NCBI GenBank assembly: GCA_002418705.1
Contig: DIEQ01000012.1
Coordinates: 1 to 28,603, forward strand
Reading direction: 5' to 3'
From: Mageeibacillus sp. UBA5770
GTDB taxonomy: Bacteria > Bacillota_A > Clostridia > Saccharofermentanales > Saccharofermentanaceae
DNA: 28,603 nt
This document shows positions 5,978-13,708 of the stretch, in pieces. A program made the position numbers and the translations under genes. The notes under the pieces were generated by a model, which saw nothing but the letters and a program-made list of their open reading frames with translations, was not told where the DNA came from and ran no database searches. Each line of letters begins with the position of its first letter. The stretch's first letter is position 1.

Positions 5978-7744
5978 CTACACTGCTATAGCCAGATAGC
6001 AGTTCCCTCTTATACTAGCAATATGATTACCGACCTTTTTAATCAGCCCTATGGCCTGCAAAACCTGAAGAATTCTATGACACTTTGCTCTGTGGCATCC
6101 AGTGCCGTAAACACACTGGAATATACTCTGAATCCGTTGATAACTGAACGAATGCCGGATTACTGCATCCCTGTTTTTATCTAATTTATTTGACTTGACT
6201 ATCGAGTAATAAATCAAGGCCAGTTCTTCTATCTTCAGGTTGTATGATTTCTTTTTACCTTTTTCCCATTTTAACACAATCTCTGGATTCAGATGGTCTG
6301 ATATAAGCTTTATATATTCATCCTTTTTCTGTTCCCAGTCCTCTAAATGAAATCCGCATTTAGCAAGATCAAACTTTTTAGTGATAAACTTATGACAATA
6401 TTTAAACCGAGCAATACGCTTTTTACTGGTTAAACTTGGATCTGTATTCAGTCCCTGTAATACATACTCATTTATCGCTTCTTCAACTGTTGGGACTCTT
6501 TGGAGATATAAACTGTAATGCCAGTAAAATATACCTGTTTTTCGCTTGGTATCCTGTTCAGACAGTAATTCCTTGATTGTCTGCTGATAATCAAGTTTTC
6601 TATTCTTTTTAGACCTATTCTTCCAGTAGTCATATAAGCTGTAATCTGTATTGAGAATATCACTCCATGAGATCTGCTGAGCACTGTTTTGAGTCAACGT
6701 GTTGACTGGGGGGGAACACACTATAGAAAGAGTAGTATTCTCTGGTTGTTTATTATTCATTTCCCCAGAAATTAAACCATACATCTCATTTTTAAGAGTA
6801 TGAAGAAGTTTTGTGAAATAAGTGTATTGATAATACAAAAGATTCTGAAACTGAATAATATCACTTATATTACATGAATGAGGATCTGACTGATTAAACC
6901 GGGGAAATTTAAAAGCTTGAGATCGTTTGATCAGAATATATTTATGATTCAATTTAGGAGCATAGATTTCGATGTTTTGATCTCCGTTAGTATCTGTTAT
7001 AAATTCTTTAATATCCTCTGTATAAGGATTTTCATTAACCAATGAAATTAGACTGGGAAGTCCGCAGGGGATATCTAACGAAGCTTGAAAACCTGACTGG
7101 TTCCTTTTGCTGTTTAGCAGTGTAAAGAGTTCTTTAAATGTTGTAATAACATCAGAAATATGTGTATTGCATGGATATGCAACCTTGATATATCCATGTC
7201 TACCGGCGAAATTTGAAGAGGGTTCCCAGTACGACTGCTCAAAATAGGACTTTTTTAACCAGTTTTCAACTGCCTGAGCATCTGTTTCTCCGTCATGAGC
7301 ATCAATATCTACCCCCAGCAGTAAAACATGATATTGACCCTTGTAGGATTTTTTAGAAGTTATAACTCCCAAATCACCAGAAAAGGTGAGATTAGCAGCT
7401 TGGGTAGCAGAAGAACCATACCCCTCAGAATGAACAGCATTATATTTGCAGCGATAATAGTAGGTCTCCTGCTGAGTCAGATGTAAATACATATTACGCT
7501 TTGTCATATAAGAGGGTTTGAAAGATGAGTTTCCGGATAATACGGAAGCGAGTATGAAGTTTTTATTCAGGGGATAGACACCAGAGATGGTATCAATAAT
7601 CTGTCCTTCGTCATTCATAATATGATTTTTAATCTTAATCGAGCAGTCCAATGGGTGAAAAAAGTCTTTTAAAGTGTACCAGCCAGCTTCAACTTCCTTT
7701 GAATACTGTTTTCTTGAGTGCCTGTTAAATGATATTTTATTCAT
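5978..7744 (-). CDS. Predicted primase/replication-initiation protein
   Basis: A 588-aa protein. I place the start at the ATG at 7744, because GGAAAGGAA lies 4-6 nt upstream. An in-frame ATG 15 nt earlier (7759) sits inside that ribosome-binding site. Residues about 140-230 carry HVLLLGVDIDAHDGETDA (acidic pair D146 and D148) followed by an aromatic YWEPSSNFAGRHGYIKVAYP segment. This pattern resembles the archaeo-eukaryotic primase-like cores of plasmid and ICE replication proteins, where a DxD pair binds metal. The C-terminal 65 residues look like a winged helix (IFQCVYG...CHRILQVLQAIGLIKKVG). The middle is long and unassigned. An intrinsic-terminator-like hairpin sits in its leader. Assignment to the primase superfamily is inference by eye. 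Confidence 0.5.
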   Translation of the reverse strand: MNKISFNRHSRKQYSKEVEAGWYTLKDFFHPLDCSIKIKNHIMNDEGQIIDTISGVYPLNKNFILASVLSGNSSFKPSYMTKRNMYLHLTQQETYYYRCKYNAVHSEGYGSSATQAANLTFSGDLGVITSKKSYKGQYHVLLLGVDIDAHDGETDAQAVENWLKKSYFEQSYWEPSSNFAGRHGYIKVAYPCNTHISDVITTFKELFTLLNSKRNQSGFQASLDIPCGLPSLISLVNENPYTEDIKEFITDTNGDQNIEIYAPKLNHKYILIKRSQAFKFPRFNQSDPHSCNISDIIQFQNLLYYQYTYFTKLLHTLKNEMYGLISGEMNNKQPENTTLSIVCSPPVNTLTQNSAQQISWSDILNTDYSLYDYWKNRSKKNRKLDYQQTIKELLSEQDTKRKTGIFYWHYSLYLQRVPTVEEAINEYVLQGLNTDPSLTSKKRIARFKYCHKFITKKFDLAKCGFHLEDWEQKKDEYIKLISDHLNPEIVLKWEKGKKKSYNLKIEELALIYYSIVKSNKLDKNRDAVIRHSFSYQRIQSIFQCVYGTGCHRAKCHRILQVLQAIGLIKKVGNHIASIRGNCYLAIAV

Positions 7745-7769
7745 ATATTTCCTTTCCAAAAAATAGAAA

Positions 7770-7798
7770 GCCCAAGATAGGTTTGGACTACCTTGGGC
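7770..7798 (-). promoter_or_regulatory. Hairpin plus T-tract in leader of the replication-like gene
   Basis: On the plus strand the arms are GCCCAAGATAG and CTACCTTGGGC with a 7-nt loop. This gives 11 pairs with one G-U when read as minus-strand RNA. On the minus strand the stem is followed by TTTCTATTTTTT and then directly by the ribosome-binding site of the gene starting at 7744. The form is that of an intrinsic terminator placed just before a start codon, as in attenuation. A simple RBS-sequestering or mRNA-stabilising stem is also possible. Confidence 0.5.
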
Positions 7799-7900
7799 GG
7801 CGGAAAGGAACTTATTACATCAAATATTTTCAACTATATAGTTTTTAATCGGCATAACTATGAGTTCATCAATAATCCCTTGCCTCATGGTTAATATTTT

Positions 7901-7924
7901 ACAGAGCCAAACCTCTGTTTTTAT
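7901..7924. terminator. Weak bidirectional hairpin after the zinc-ribbon gene
   Basis: ACAGAG and CTCTGT flank a 6-nt loop, with TTTTATT following on the plus strand and TAAAATATT on the minus strand. It lies about 30 nt past the stop of the zinc-ribbon gene on the minus strand. The stem is short, so at best it is a weak terminator. Confidence 0.3.
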
Positions 7925-7955
7925 TACTTCATATTAACTGGTTCAAAATCCTTTT

Positions 7956-8321
7956 TTATTCTTCAATATTTTGACTAATCAATTCGTCAAATTCTCGTCG
8001 TTGTTGTTCCTCATAATCCTGTTGGGCCCGAATCTGCTCAAAATACTCATTTTCTTGTCTTTGACGCTCATCTTCACTCAAGCTGAGGTACCATATCAAC
8101 TCTCCTTCGGTTTGTAGGGGATCACTGCGGTGGTAGATCATTGTTCCGCAGTCGGCGCAGCAGAAACCGTAATTGACTCCCAGTGAGTGATCCTCATTTA
8201 TGATTGAGGGGGAGTAGTAAATAGTCCCATCATGTTGGATCTGAACTGGCATAGTACATTTGACATACTGCTGGTAGCTCAATTTTGATGAGTTACACTT
8301 GCTACATTGAAAATTTCTCAT
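7956..8321 (-). CDS. Zinc-ribbon protein, unknown
   Basis: A 121-aa protein with two cysteine knuckles: CSKC (C6, C9) near the start and CCADCG (C54/C55, C58), together a typical split zinc ribbon. The C-terminal 45 residues are very acidic and Gln/Glu-rich (ERQRQENEYFEQIRAQQDYE), probably a charged helix. It may bind DNA or RNA as an accessory or regulatory protein of the element. AGGAG lies 9 nt before the ATG. A strong hairpin with a T tract (8346-8382) is in its leader. No family is recognised. Confidence 0.6.
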   Translation of the reverse strand: MRNFQCSKCNSSKLSYQQYVKCTMPVQIQHDGTIYYSPSIINEDHSLGVNYGFCCADCGTMIYHRSDPLQTEGELIWYLSLSEDERQRQENEYFEQIRAQQDYEEQQRREFDELISQNIEE

Positions 8322-8345
8322 AATTATTTCTCCTATAAAAAATAA

Positions 8346-8382
8346 GACCCAGCGTCACCCTGTCGAACAGTGACACTGAGTC
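8346..8382 (-). promoter_or_regulatory. Hairpin plus T-tract in leader of the zinc-ribbon gene
   Basis: On the plus strand the arms are GACCCAGCGTCAC and GTGACACTGAGTC, continued inward by TGT and ACA after a 2-nt bulge, with loop CGA. As minus-strand RNA this is a long stem with two G-U pairs. It is followed by TTATTTTTTATAGGAG and the ATG. The order stem, T tract, SD, start matches the leader at 7770-7798. It looks like a terminator/attenuator in front of a gene. Confidence 0.5.
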
Positions 8383-8687
8383 CATAAATCGAAATCAATC
8401 GATAATTATTGTATTTTCTCGACAGAAAAAATGATTACAACCCCATAAAAATGCTTCGTCTATATATACATATCGAAATCTGGTGAAAAAAAGCTCACGA
8501 ATCCGGCTAGAAAAATCAGAAAAATTTAAAAAAAGTGAAGATTCTTTTTGCGGGTAAAGAGAAGGTTGTCTAAAAATGGACAAGGCTGAAGACTCCATTG
8601 AGCATATTTACACAAAACTTGACAATCCCAGTATAACTCATTTTAATATAGTCGCTTAGCAAAATCGTTGATTTTGGGAGATTTTTC
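8383..8687 (+). promoter_or_regulatory. Intergenic region with promoter and small hairpin for the 648-aa gene
   Basis: A divergent intergenic stretch. A candidate sigma70-type promoter is TTGACA at 8619-8624 with TTTAAT at 8642-8647 (17-bp spacer; TAATAT two bases on is the alternative). A perfect small inverted repeat CAAAATC-GTT-GATTTTG (8660-8676) lies between it and the GGGAGA ribosome-binding site. It could be an operator or an RNA stem near the RBS. A 67-codon minus-strand frame at 8395-8598 has no ribosome-binding site and I do not call it. Confidence 0.45.
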
Positions 8688-10634
8688 ATGGATATCTGGA
8701 ACAAAATGTTTGAGGGTATACAGAACCAATGGGGGCCTTGTAGTCTTCCTATCTACCCTAAAGTCTTTGATATTAACAGAATGCTTGAACAGAGTCATAG
8801 CCAATCATTACTTTCTTTTATTAAAGAATATTTAATAAAACATGATAACCTGTCTTATTTATATGCACTAAATGCTGCTTGTATGGAAGTTATTGAAGAA
8901 TCGGTCCGCCAGATAGAATATACAGGTGAAGAATCATCGCAAGACCTTGAAAATATTGTTGCTATAAACCTTGAGCCTTTTCCAGAGATTGTTTCGATTA
9001 TTGATATTGAGGCCTTAAAAAAAGAGATATCTGAAGTAGCAGAAGATAATCACTGGTCTGATGAAGGATTAGTTACCCCATTGAATATGTGTATATTGGG
9101 GCAGCTTTCTTACCATATCCAGAAAACCTTGGAAAATTCAGAATGTAATCCTCTAGATAAAGCTCATGCGTATATGTGCTCATTGACTATTGGTAATTAT
9201 AGACGGTTTGATTATGAATCATTTACATATCAATTAAGCAGAAAAGTTGAACTTAATGAAACAATCAATAACTTCATACCTTACCTGCAACAAGAAGCTT
9301 CAAACAGAGAATCCTTATATGCAGTTCGTAATTGGTACGAAGCCGAAGTATTAAGACTTATTCAATGGACAGATATTGGAAATATTGGTGAACAGGTGAA
9401 GGAATTTTGCAATTCCATACAAATCAATCATCCCACTCCAATAAACAGTGACTTCGATGAGTCTGTATGGAAATATCTAAATGTACCATTTGCGCTGTTC
9501 CGTTCTGACTTCGCACTACGATCTCTACACGATAAACTTGTGAAGTACCTATATGCCTGTCAGTTGTGGCTACAAAACTGTCCATTGGAAGCTCCTGAAG
9601 GCACAACTGATTTATTACATCTTTCAAAAATGATGATTTCTGCGATATATCTATTTGGTGTTTATCGATTAGGCATAAACGAATATGATAACGCTACAAT
9701 TGAAGATGCTGGGTCATATCTACAAACATATCAGCTACCTGATGCCGCATTTTTTCATGAAAGCTTCCCGTATTTTAATTATCTTGAGTTAAATGCGATG
9801 GCTGCACATGCTTTATGGATATCAGAAGCACATGGATGGAAAAGATCCGTACAAAGAATCTGTGACTGGATTATAGGGGAACTTGATATCTATGGAGTAT
9901 GGTATCCTGTTCGCTTTGATCAGACAGGATATACAACCTGTTTGATGTTAGATACAATTGAATTGCTGGAAGAAAACAGTCGAATTACATTTGATATTCC
10001 CGCTCATAAAAAGAAAACGAAATGTATTAGTGATTCTTCTGCGGAACATTCTATAATCTACAATGTTGTAAATAATATCAGCATTGAAACTATGCAGAAT
10101 ATATTTGGGGAAACGAAGGCAACGAAAACAAAAAAGAAGTCGAAAAGGGAAACTTCAAAACAAAGTCAAGACTCCGAAGATACATCTCAGAAGTACACAA
10201 AATGGAAAGATCGTGATCAAGCTACGATCCTTCTTGATTATAGCAAGAATACCTTGGTGATTTATTTTGTACACAAAGATTGTAAGCCTGGAAAACTTCC
10301 AATAAATAGTGGTGATAGATTGCATAAACTATTACCTTTTATGAAGGATCGTGAAGTAAAAGCTATGGATATCGTAGACTATTTTGATGGATCAGATAAG
10401 GCAGACAAGATCATAAGGGATTGTAATATATCTTTAAATCGCAAAATAGGACAGATTGGACTTTGCTACTGGGAAGGCTTTGTCGAAATCCTTGGACGGA
10501 CCAAAAGGGGAATATATCAAAGCTTTGTTCCAATCAAGACAAAAGAAGAGTACGAGCGGGATTATATAAAAAGCCAAGAACGTTGTGAATATGATAAATA
10601 TGAAAATCAAAACAATGATTTTAAAGATGACTGA
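8688..10634 (+). CDS. Large orphan protein (648 aa), unknown
   Basis: A mostly helical, soluble protein with no transmembrane segment. Residues about 1-350 form helix-rich sequence without a motif I recognise. Residues about 365-435 (AAHALWISEAHGWKRSVQRI, then GVWYPVRFDQTGYTTCLML) resemble helical-hairpin repeats of alpha/alpha-toroid folds, as in terpene-cyclase-like or glycosidase-like domains, but lack their catalytic motifs. A Lys/Ser-rich linker (about 450-505) leads to a C-terminal domain of about 140 residues that may be a winged helix. It has its own promoter-like region and stands alone between two divergent or spaced groups. It could be cargo such as a defence or regulatory protein. 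I cannot assign it. Confidence 0.6.
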   Translation: MDIWNKMFEGIQNQWGPCSLPIYPKVFDINRMLEQSHSQSLLSFIKEYLIKHDNLSYLYALNAACMEVIEESVRQIEYTGEESSQDLENIVAINLEPFPEIVSIIDIEALKKEISEVAEDNHWSDEGLVTPLNMCILGQLSYHIQKTLENSECNPLDKAHAYMCSLTIGNYRRFDYESFTYQLSRKVELNETINNFIPYLQQEASNRESLYAVRNWYEAEVLRLIQWTDIGNIGEQVKEFCNSIQINHPTPINSDFDESVWKYLNVPFALFRSDFALRSLHDKLVKYLYACQLWLQNCPLEAPEGTTDLLHLSKMMISAIYLFGVYRLGINEYDNATIEDAGSYLQTYQLPDAAFFHESFPYFNYLELNAMAAHALWISEAHGWKRSVQRICDWIIGELDIYGVWYPVRFDQTGYTTCLMLDTIELLEENSRITFDIPAHKKKTKCISDSSAEHSIIYNVVNNISIETMQNIFGETKATKTKKKSKRETSKQSQDSEDTSQKYTKWKDRDQATILLDYSKNTLVIYFVHKDCKPGKLPINSGDRLHKLLPFMKDREVKAMDIVDYFDGSDKADKIIRDCNISLNRKIGQIGLCYWEGFVEILGRTKRGIYQSFVPIKTKEEYERDYIKSQERCEYDKYENQNNDFKDD

Positions 10635-10701
10635 TTGATATATGGTATGAATTCCAGCCAATTTTATATACATCTCCCCAAAAACTGTTGCCGTTATTCG
10701 G

Positions 10702-10857
10702 TTTTCCCCCTTTCAAAAAGCATATTTCCCTCCTTTTGAGGGACCTGACTTAAAATTTTTCTAAATACACGTAACACTTTTATATACAATAGCATACAGG
10801 CAATCTCTGTTTGGCTTTTTTTCAGTTTTCCCTCCAATATCACTCATTTTCCCTCCA
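10702..10857 (+). repeat. Repeated TTTCCCTCC motifs upstream of the methyltransferase
   Basis: TTTTCCCTCCA occurs at 10826-10836 and 10847-10857, exactly 21 bp apart. TTTCCCTCC occurs at 10725-10733 and TTTTCCCCC at 10702-10710, 23 bp apart. All four have the same orientation. Spacing near two helical turns suggests binding sites for one protein on one face of the DNA, such as operators or iterons. The copy at 10725 also forms a small hairpin TCCCTC-CTTTT-GAGGGA (10727-10743). This fills most of the 298-bp gap 10635-10932. An imperfect inverted repeat with GCAG/CGAA and TTCG/CTGC arms lies at about 10878-10900. Confidence 0.45.
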
Positions 10858-10932
10858 GTGGACAAGATTTTACAGGAGCAGGTCGAACAGTTCGGTCTGC
10901 CCTGAAAATGGAATCCTGTTTTAAGGGAATAA

Positions 10933-12573
10933 ATGATGAATACTAGCAGTGTTGTTAAAGTTGACAAATCCAAATCAGTGCAGGTTGGCACCAAGGGCAA
11001 AATCCCATATGTCCTAGTAGGGAAAGATGAGAATGAACTTCTGACTGATGCACCCGATGCCCTCACCATTAGCATTGCAAATGGTGACCTCAATAACATG
11101 CCGACTGTTCTCTGTGAGTTGGCTGGGATTATGCCGCCTGATCAGAGGGCATATAGAATTCTTGAGCAATCAATGTTACGTGATGGAGTATTGCATCCTT
11201 TGATTGTTGCGATAATTGATGGAAAAGTGGTGCTCTTGGACGGACATATGAGGCAGGACATTATTGTTAAGCATGGGATTCAAGACTTCAAAATTCGTTT
11301 CATTGCTATATCTTCAATTGAAGAGGCCCGTCAGTGGATGATAGAACACAGCAATACCTATCGGCAACTTAATTTATTCCAAAGAATCGAAATATTATTA
11401 AAACAAGAGCCGCACCTAAAAAAATTAGCGGCAGAAAATAAAAAGCTAGCGGGCAAGCTGAAGGGGGATTTGTCTAAATCAGACAAACCTTTTATCCCCA
11501 TAGATTGTTTAAAGATAATTGCTGAACAATCAAAAACGAGTAAGCAAACTGTAGATGATGTACGCTATATCCTCAGACACGGAAAGCCTAATGAAAAACA
11601 AGAATGTCGTGAAGGCAAAACAAAAATCGGTACTATGCGATGTATTATCCGCAATCGAACCGAATCTTCACCCAAATGGAAAAATGATCATAATGCTGCA
11701 CATGACGATGTAAATTATGACAACCCTGATGACGGAAAATACCTGGGCCAGGTGATTAATGATGATTGCATTAATATCCTGAAAAAAATGCATCTTGATG
11801 GTGTCGATTATATCCATTTAGTTGTATTCAGTCCGCCATATTTTGGCGCAGGAAAAGACTATGGTCCCGATTATAAAGAATTTGCCACCTACGATGAATA
11901 CATCTTCTTTTTAGTCGAAGTGATCTATCGGCTCCAGTTACTTGGACCGAACGGTATGCGTATCTGCATCAATATTGCCGAGTTAACTCGAAAAGAGTCC
12001 AAGGATACTGAAGACTTCCAATATCCTGTCGCTGCGGATCTTATTAACAAGGTACACCAATTGAACCGGGAAAAAGATGACTGCGATCTTCGGTTGCTTG
12101 GGGAATTTCATTGGTACAAGAATAGTTCTGGAGGTAAACAAACACTTGGATCTTTCTCTCCTAATAAACCTGTGATCCGAGGTGATTCTGAAAAGATATT
12201 GGTATTTGTTAAAAGCCAAAAGCACTTTGATAACATCGACGAGAATGCAATCATTGAAAAGTGCAAGAATCCTGAATGGCTTTTGACAAAAGATGAATAT
12301 ATGAAGTATACACTTCAGACTTGGCAAATACCCGTAAACACAGATAAGCACCGTCATCCTGCGAAATTTCACCAGGAAATCCCGTATCGGTTAATTAAGC
12401 TGCTGTCATACCCTGGCCAGACCATCTGCGATTGTTTTTGTGGCTCGGGCAATGCCTTGGTTGCGGCAAAAAGATTAGGCAGGAACTGGATCGGCGTGGA
12501 CCAAAATCCTGCATATTGCCAGATGTCAAAAGATCGGCTGGCTGAGTTGGATAAGAAAGAAGGTGTAGCGTGA
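10933..12573 (+). CDS. ParB-like domain fused to a DNA methyltransferase
   Basis: A 546-aa protein. Residues about 75-150 form a ParB/sulfiredoxin-like nuclease domain with LLDGHMRQDIIVKHG. A ParB-type HTH region follows (about 155-215, IDCLKIIAEQSKTSKQTVDD). Residues about 268-540 are a class-beta methyltransferase: catalytic motif IV SPPY (300-303) precedes the SAM-binding motif I CDCFCGSGN (499-507), and the end is GRNWIGVDQNP. SPPY is usual for N4-cytosine enzymes, while N6-adenine cannot be excluded. It methylates DNA using SAM. No restriction endonuclease is adjacent, so it looks like an orphan methyltransferase protecting or regulating the element. AAGGGA precedes two tandem ATGs. The stop overlaps the GTG start of an MT-A70 remnant. 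Confidence 0.82.
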   Translation: MMNTSSVVKVDKSKSVQVGTKGKIPYVLVGKDENELLTDAPDALTISIANGDLNNMPTVLCELAGIMPPDQRAYRILEQSMLRDGVLHPLIVAIIDGKVVLLDGHMRQDIIVKHGIQDFKIRFIAISSIEEARQWMIEHSNTYRQLNLFQRIEILLKQEPHLKKLAAENKKLAGKLKGDLSKSDKPFIPIDCLKIIAEQSKTSKQTVDDVRYILRHGKPNEKQECREGKTKIGTMRCIIRNRTESSPKWKNDHNAAHDDVNYDNPDDGKYLGQVINDDCINILKKMHLDGVDYIHLVVFSPPYFGAGKDYGPDYKEFATYDEYIFFLVEVIYRLQLLGPNGMRICINIAELTRKESKDTEDFQYPVAADLINKVHQLNREKDDCDLRLLGEFHWYKNSSGGKQTLGSFSPNKPVIRGDSEKILVFVKSQKHFDNIDENAIIEKCKNPEWLLTKDEYMKYTLQTWQIPVNTDKHRHPAKFHQEIPYRLIKLLSYPGQTICDCFCGSGNALVAAKRLGRNWIGVDQNPAYCQMSKDRLAELDKKEGVA

Positions 12574-12707
12574 ATACATACCCAATCATCTATGTGGATC
12601 CTTCGTGGGCGTATGACAGACCCATGCTCCGATTCCCATACCCAACGATGATTAACCTATGTCAGTGTATATCTCTATATTCAACCTGTGTTAATAAAAA
12701 TCGTTAA
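12570..12707 (+). pseudogene. Truncated MT-A70 adenine methyltransferase remnant (45 aa)
   Basis: A GTG start overlaps the stop of the ParB-methyltransferase (GTGA), as in coupled phage and plasmid gene pairs. The peptide begins MNTYPIIYVDPSWAYD and soon reaches FPYPTM. In MT-A70-type N6-adenine methyltransferases the order is a strand, the catalytic DPPW, a short loop and then hYPTM followed by the rest of the domain. Here DPPW is DPSW, the loop is shortened, and the frame ends at codon 46 with no continuation downstream. I read it as the N-terminal stub of a deleted MT-A70 gene. A real short ORF is unlikely but possible. Confidence 0.6.
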
Positions 12708-12733
12708 CAATATATTTTGAAAGGATGTGAATT

Positions 12734-13099
12734 ATGTCAAAGAACAAAACAAAAAGAGTGTATGTGGTTATTAACAGCGACAATCGACTTGAAATCGAGG
12801 CAATCTGCGTCAGCGAAGAATCTTTGAAAAAATACCTGAATGAAGAACGCCTTGTGCCTACGATTGAGAGGGTAAAAACATTCGCAGATGAGGAATACGA
12901 AATATCTCTCCATATACCCAAAATGAAATATGAGGTGTTATATGCTGATATCGATATCGCCAGAACAAAATCAGCAACATACCCAAAGGTGTGGGTTGGA
13001 TATGGCGATCCTTACGAGGGAGTGTACTTTTTCGAGACCAAAGATGAGGCAGAAAAATGGGCGGCCAAGATTGATATTGAAGATTGCCCCCAGAGTTAA
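12734..13099 (+). CDS. Unknown 121-aa protein
   Basis: A small soluble alpha/beta-looking protein that begins MSKNKTKRVYVVINSDNRLE. The middle contains YEISLHIPKMKYEVLYADID, and the end has VYFFETKDEAEKWAAKID. The last segment is typical of small proteins where an acidic helix packs on a sheet. GAAAGGATG lies about 9 nt before the ATG. It lies at the head of a run of small unknown genes (12.7-15.1 kb) on the same strand. No family is recognised. Confidence 0.55.
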   Translation: MSKNKTKRVYVVINSDNRLEIEAICVSEESLKKYLNEERLVPTIERVKTFADEEYEISLHIPKMKYEVLYADIDIARTKSATYPKVWVGYGDPYEGVYFFETKDEAEKWAAKIDIEDCPQS

Positions 13100-13146
13100 T
13101 AACCGTTCGTAAATACAAGTTGCGGTAATGGGAAAGGAGGTCAATT

Positions 13147-13167
13147 ATGAAAATTAGATCCGGGTAA
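13147..13167 (+). other. Very strong ribosome-binding site before a 6-codon ORF (probable frameshift)
   Basis: AAAGGAGGT (13133-13141) is the best Shine-Dalgarno sequence in this part of the window, and it lies 5 nt before ATG 13147. That frame stops after six codons (MKIRSG). Dropping one A from the AAAA run at 13150-13153 would continue the start codon into the open frame that includes 13175-13615, giving MKLDPGKYQMTILKD and onward. Either the gene is frameshifted, or the short ORF is a leader peptide, or the base is a sequence error. Confidence 0.5.
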
Positions 13168-13282
13168 ATATCAAATGACTATTCTTAAAGACATTCAGGT
13201 ACAGAGGAGTCAAATAAGAAAACAGTGCTGGCTGTACCAGCAAAATATTCTTTTGCCTTATTGGCAGAAAGGAAGTGTTCAA

Positions 13283-13615
13283 ATGAAGAATGATTTAACA
13301 AAAGAACCCATGTGGAGTGATGTATGTGATATGTTTGATATCGAAAAGGTTAAACGAACTCACAGTAATTTGAGTAATCCTTTGTTTCCAGTGGCGCACA
13401 GGCTGGAGCATCATCTTGAAAGGGATGCAAAACCATCCGCAGAAACACTGTCTCTCACAAATCGCTTTTTCAACTTTTTTCAAAGAGATGATTCGGTTTC
13501 TGATGCAAGGAGATATTTGTTCGTTCTTTATAGTGAAGATTATAGCAAATTTGCACTGAAGATGATGCTGTTAGTTCAAATGATCATCAGCGAGTATCCT
13601 GAATACTATTACTGA
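13283..13615 (+). CDS. Unknown 110-aa protein, possibly the 3' part of a frameshifted gene
   Basis: The frame is open from about 13151 to 13615. I give ATG 13283 as the safe start, because GAAAGGAAG lies 7 nt upstream. The protein from there starts MKNDLTKEPMWSDVCDMFD and ends IISEYPEYYY. It is helical, with no motif I recognise. The upstream open part (KLDPGKYQMTILKDIQVQRS and onward) reads like protein too. A strong ribosome-binding site at 13133-13141 would serve it if one base were missing from the A run at 13150-13153. A hairpin terminator follows at 13623. Confidence 0.5.
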   Translation: MKNDLTKEPMWSDVCDMFDIEKVKRTHSNLSNPLFPVAHRLEHHLERDAKPSAETLSLTNRFFNFFQRDDSVSDARRYLFVLYSEDYSKFALKMMLLVQMIISEYPEYYY

Positions 13616-13622
13616 TGCAATG

Positions 13623-13660
13623 GGGGGAGATTCAATATCAACTCCCCCTCTTATTTATAT
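13623..13660 (+). terminator. Hairpin terminator after the 110-aa gene
   Basis: A perfect 7-bp stem GGGGGAG / CTCCCCC (13623-13629 and 13642-13648) with a 12-nt loop is followed by TCTTATTTATAT. It lies 8 nt after the stop codon at 13615, on the transcribed strand. The T-rich tail is interrupted, so termination may be partial. Confidence 0.55.
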
Positions 13661-13708
13661 CCAGAAAAGTTCAGTTGTTGTAAACATTTTATGGAAAGGA
13701 TAACAAAA

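Noticed and set aside
8395..8598. 67-codon minus-strand frame upstream of the 648-aa gene
   Set aside because: No ribosome-binding site, a composition typical of AT-rich non-coding DNA, and it covers the promoter of the divergent gene.
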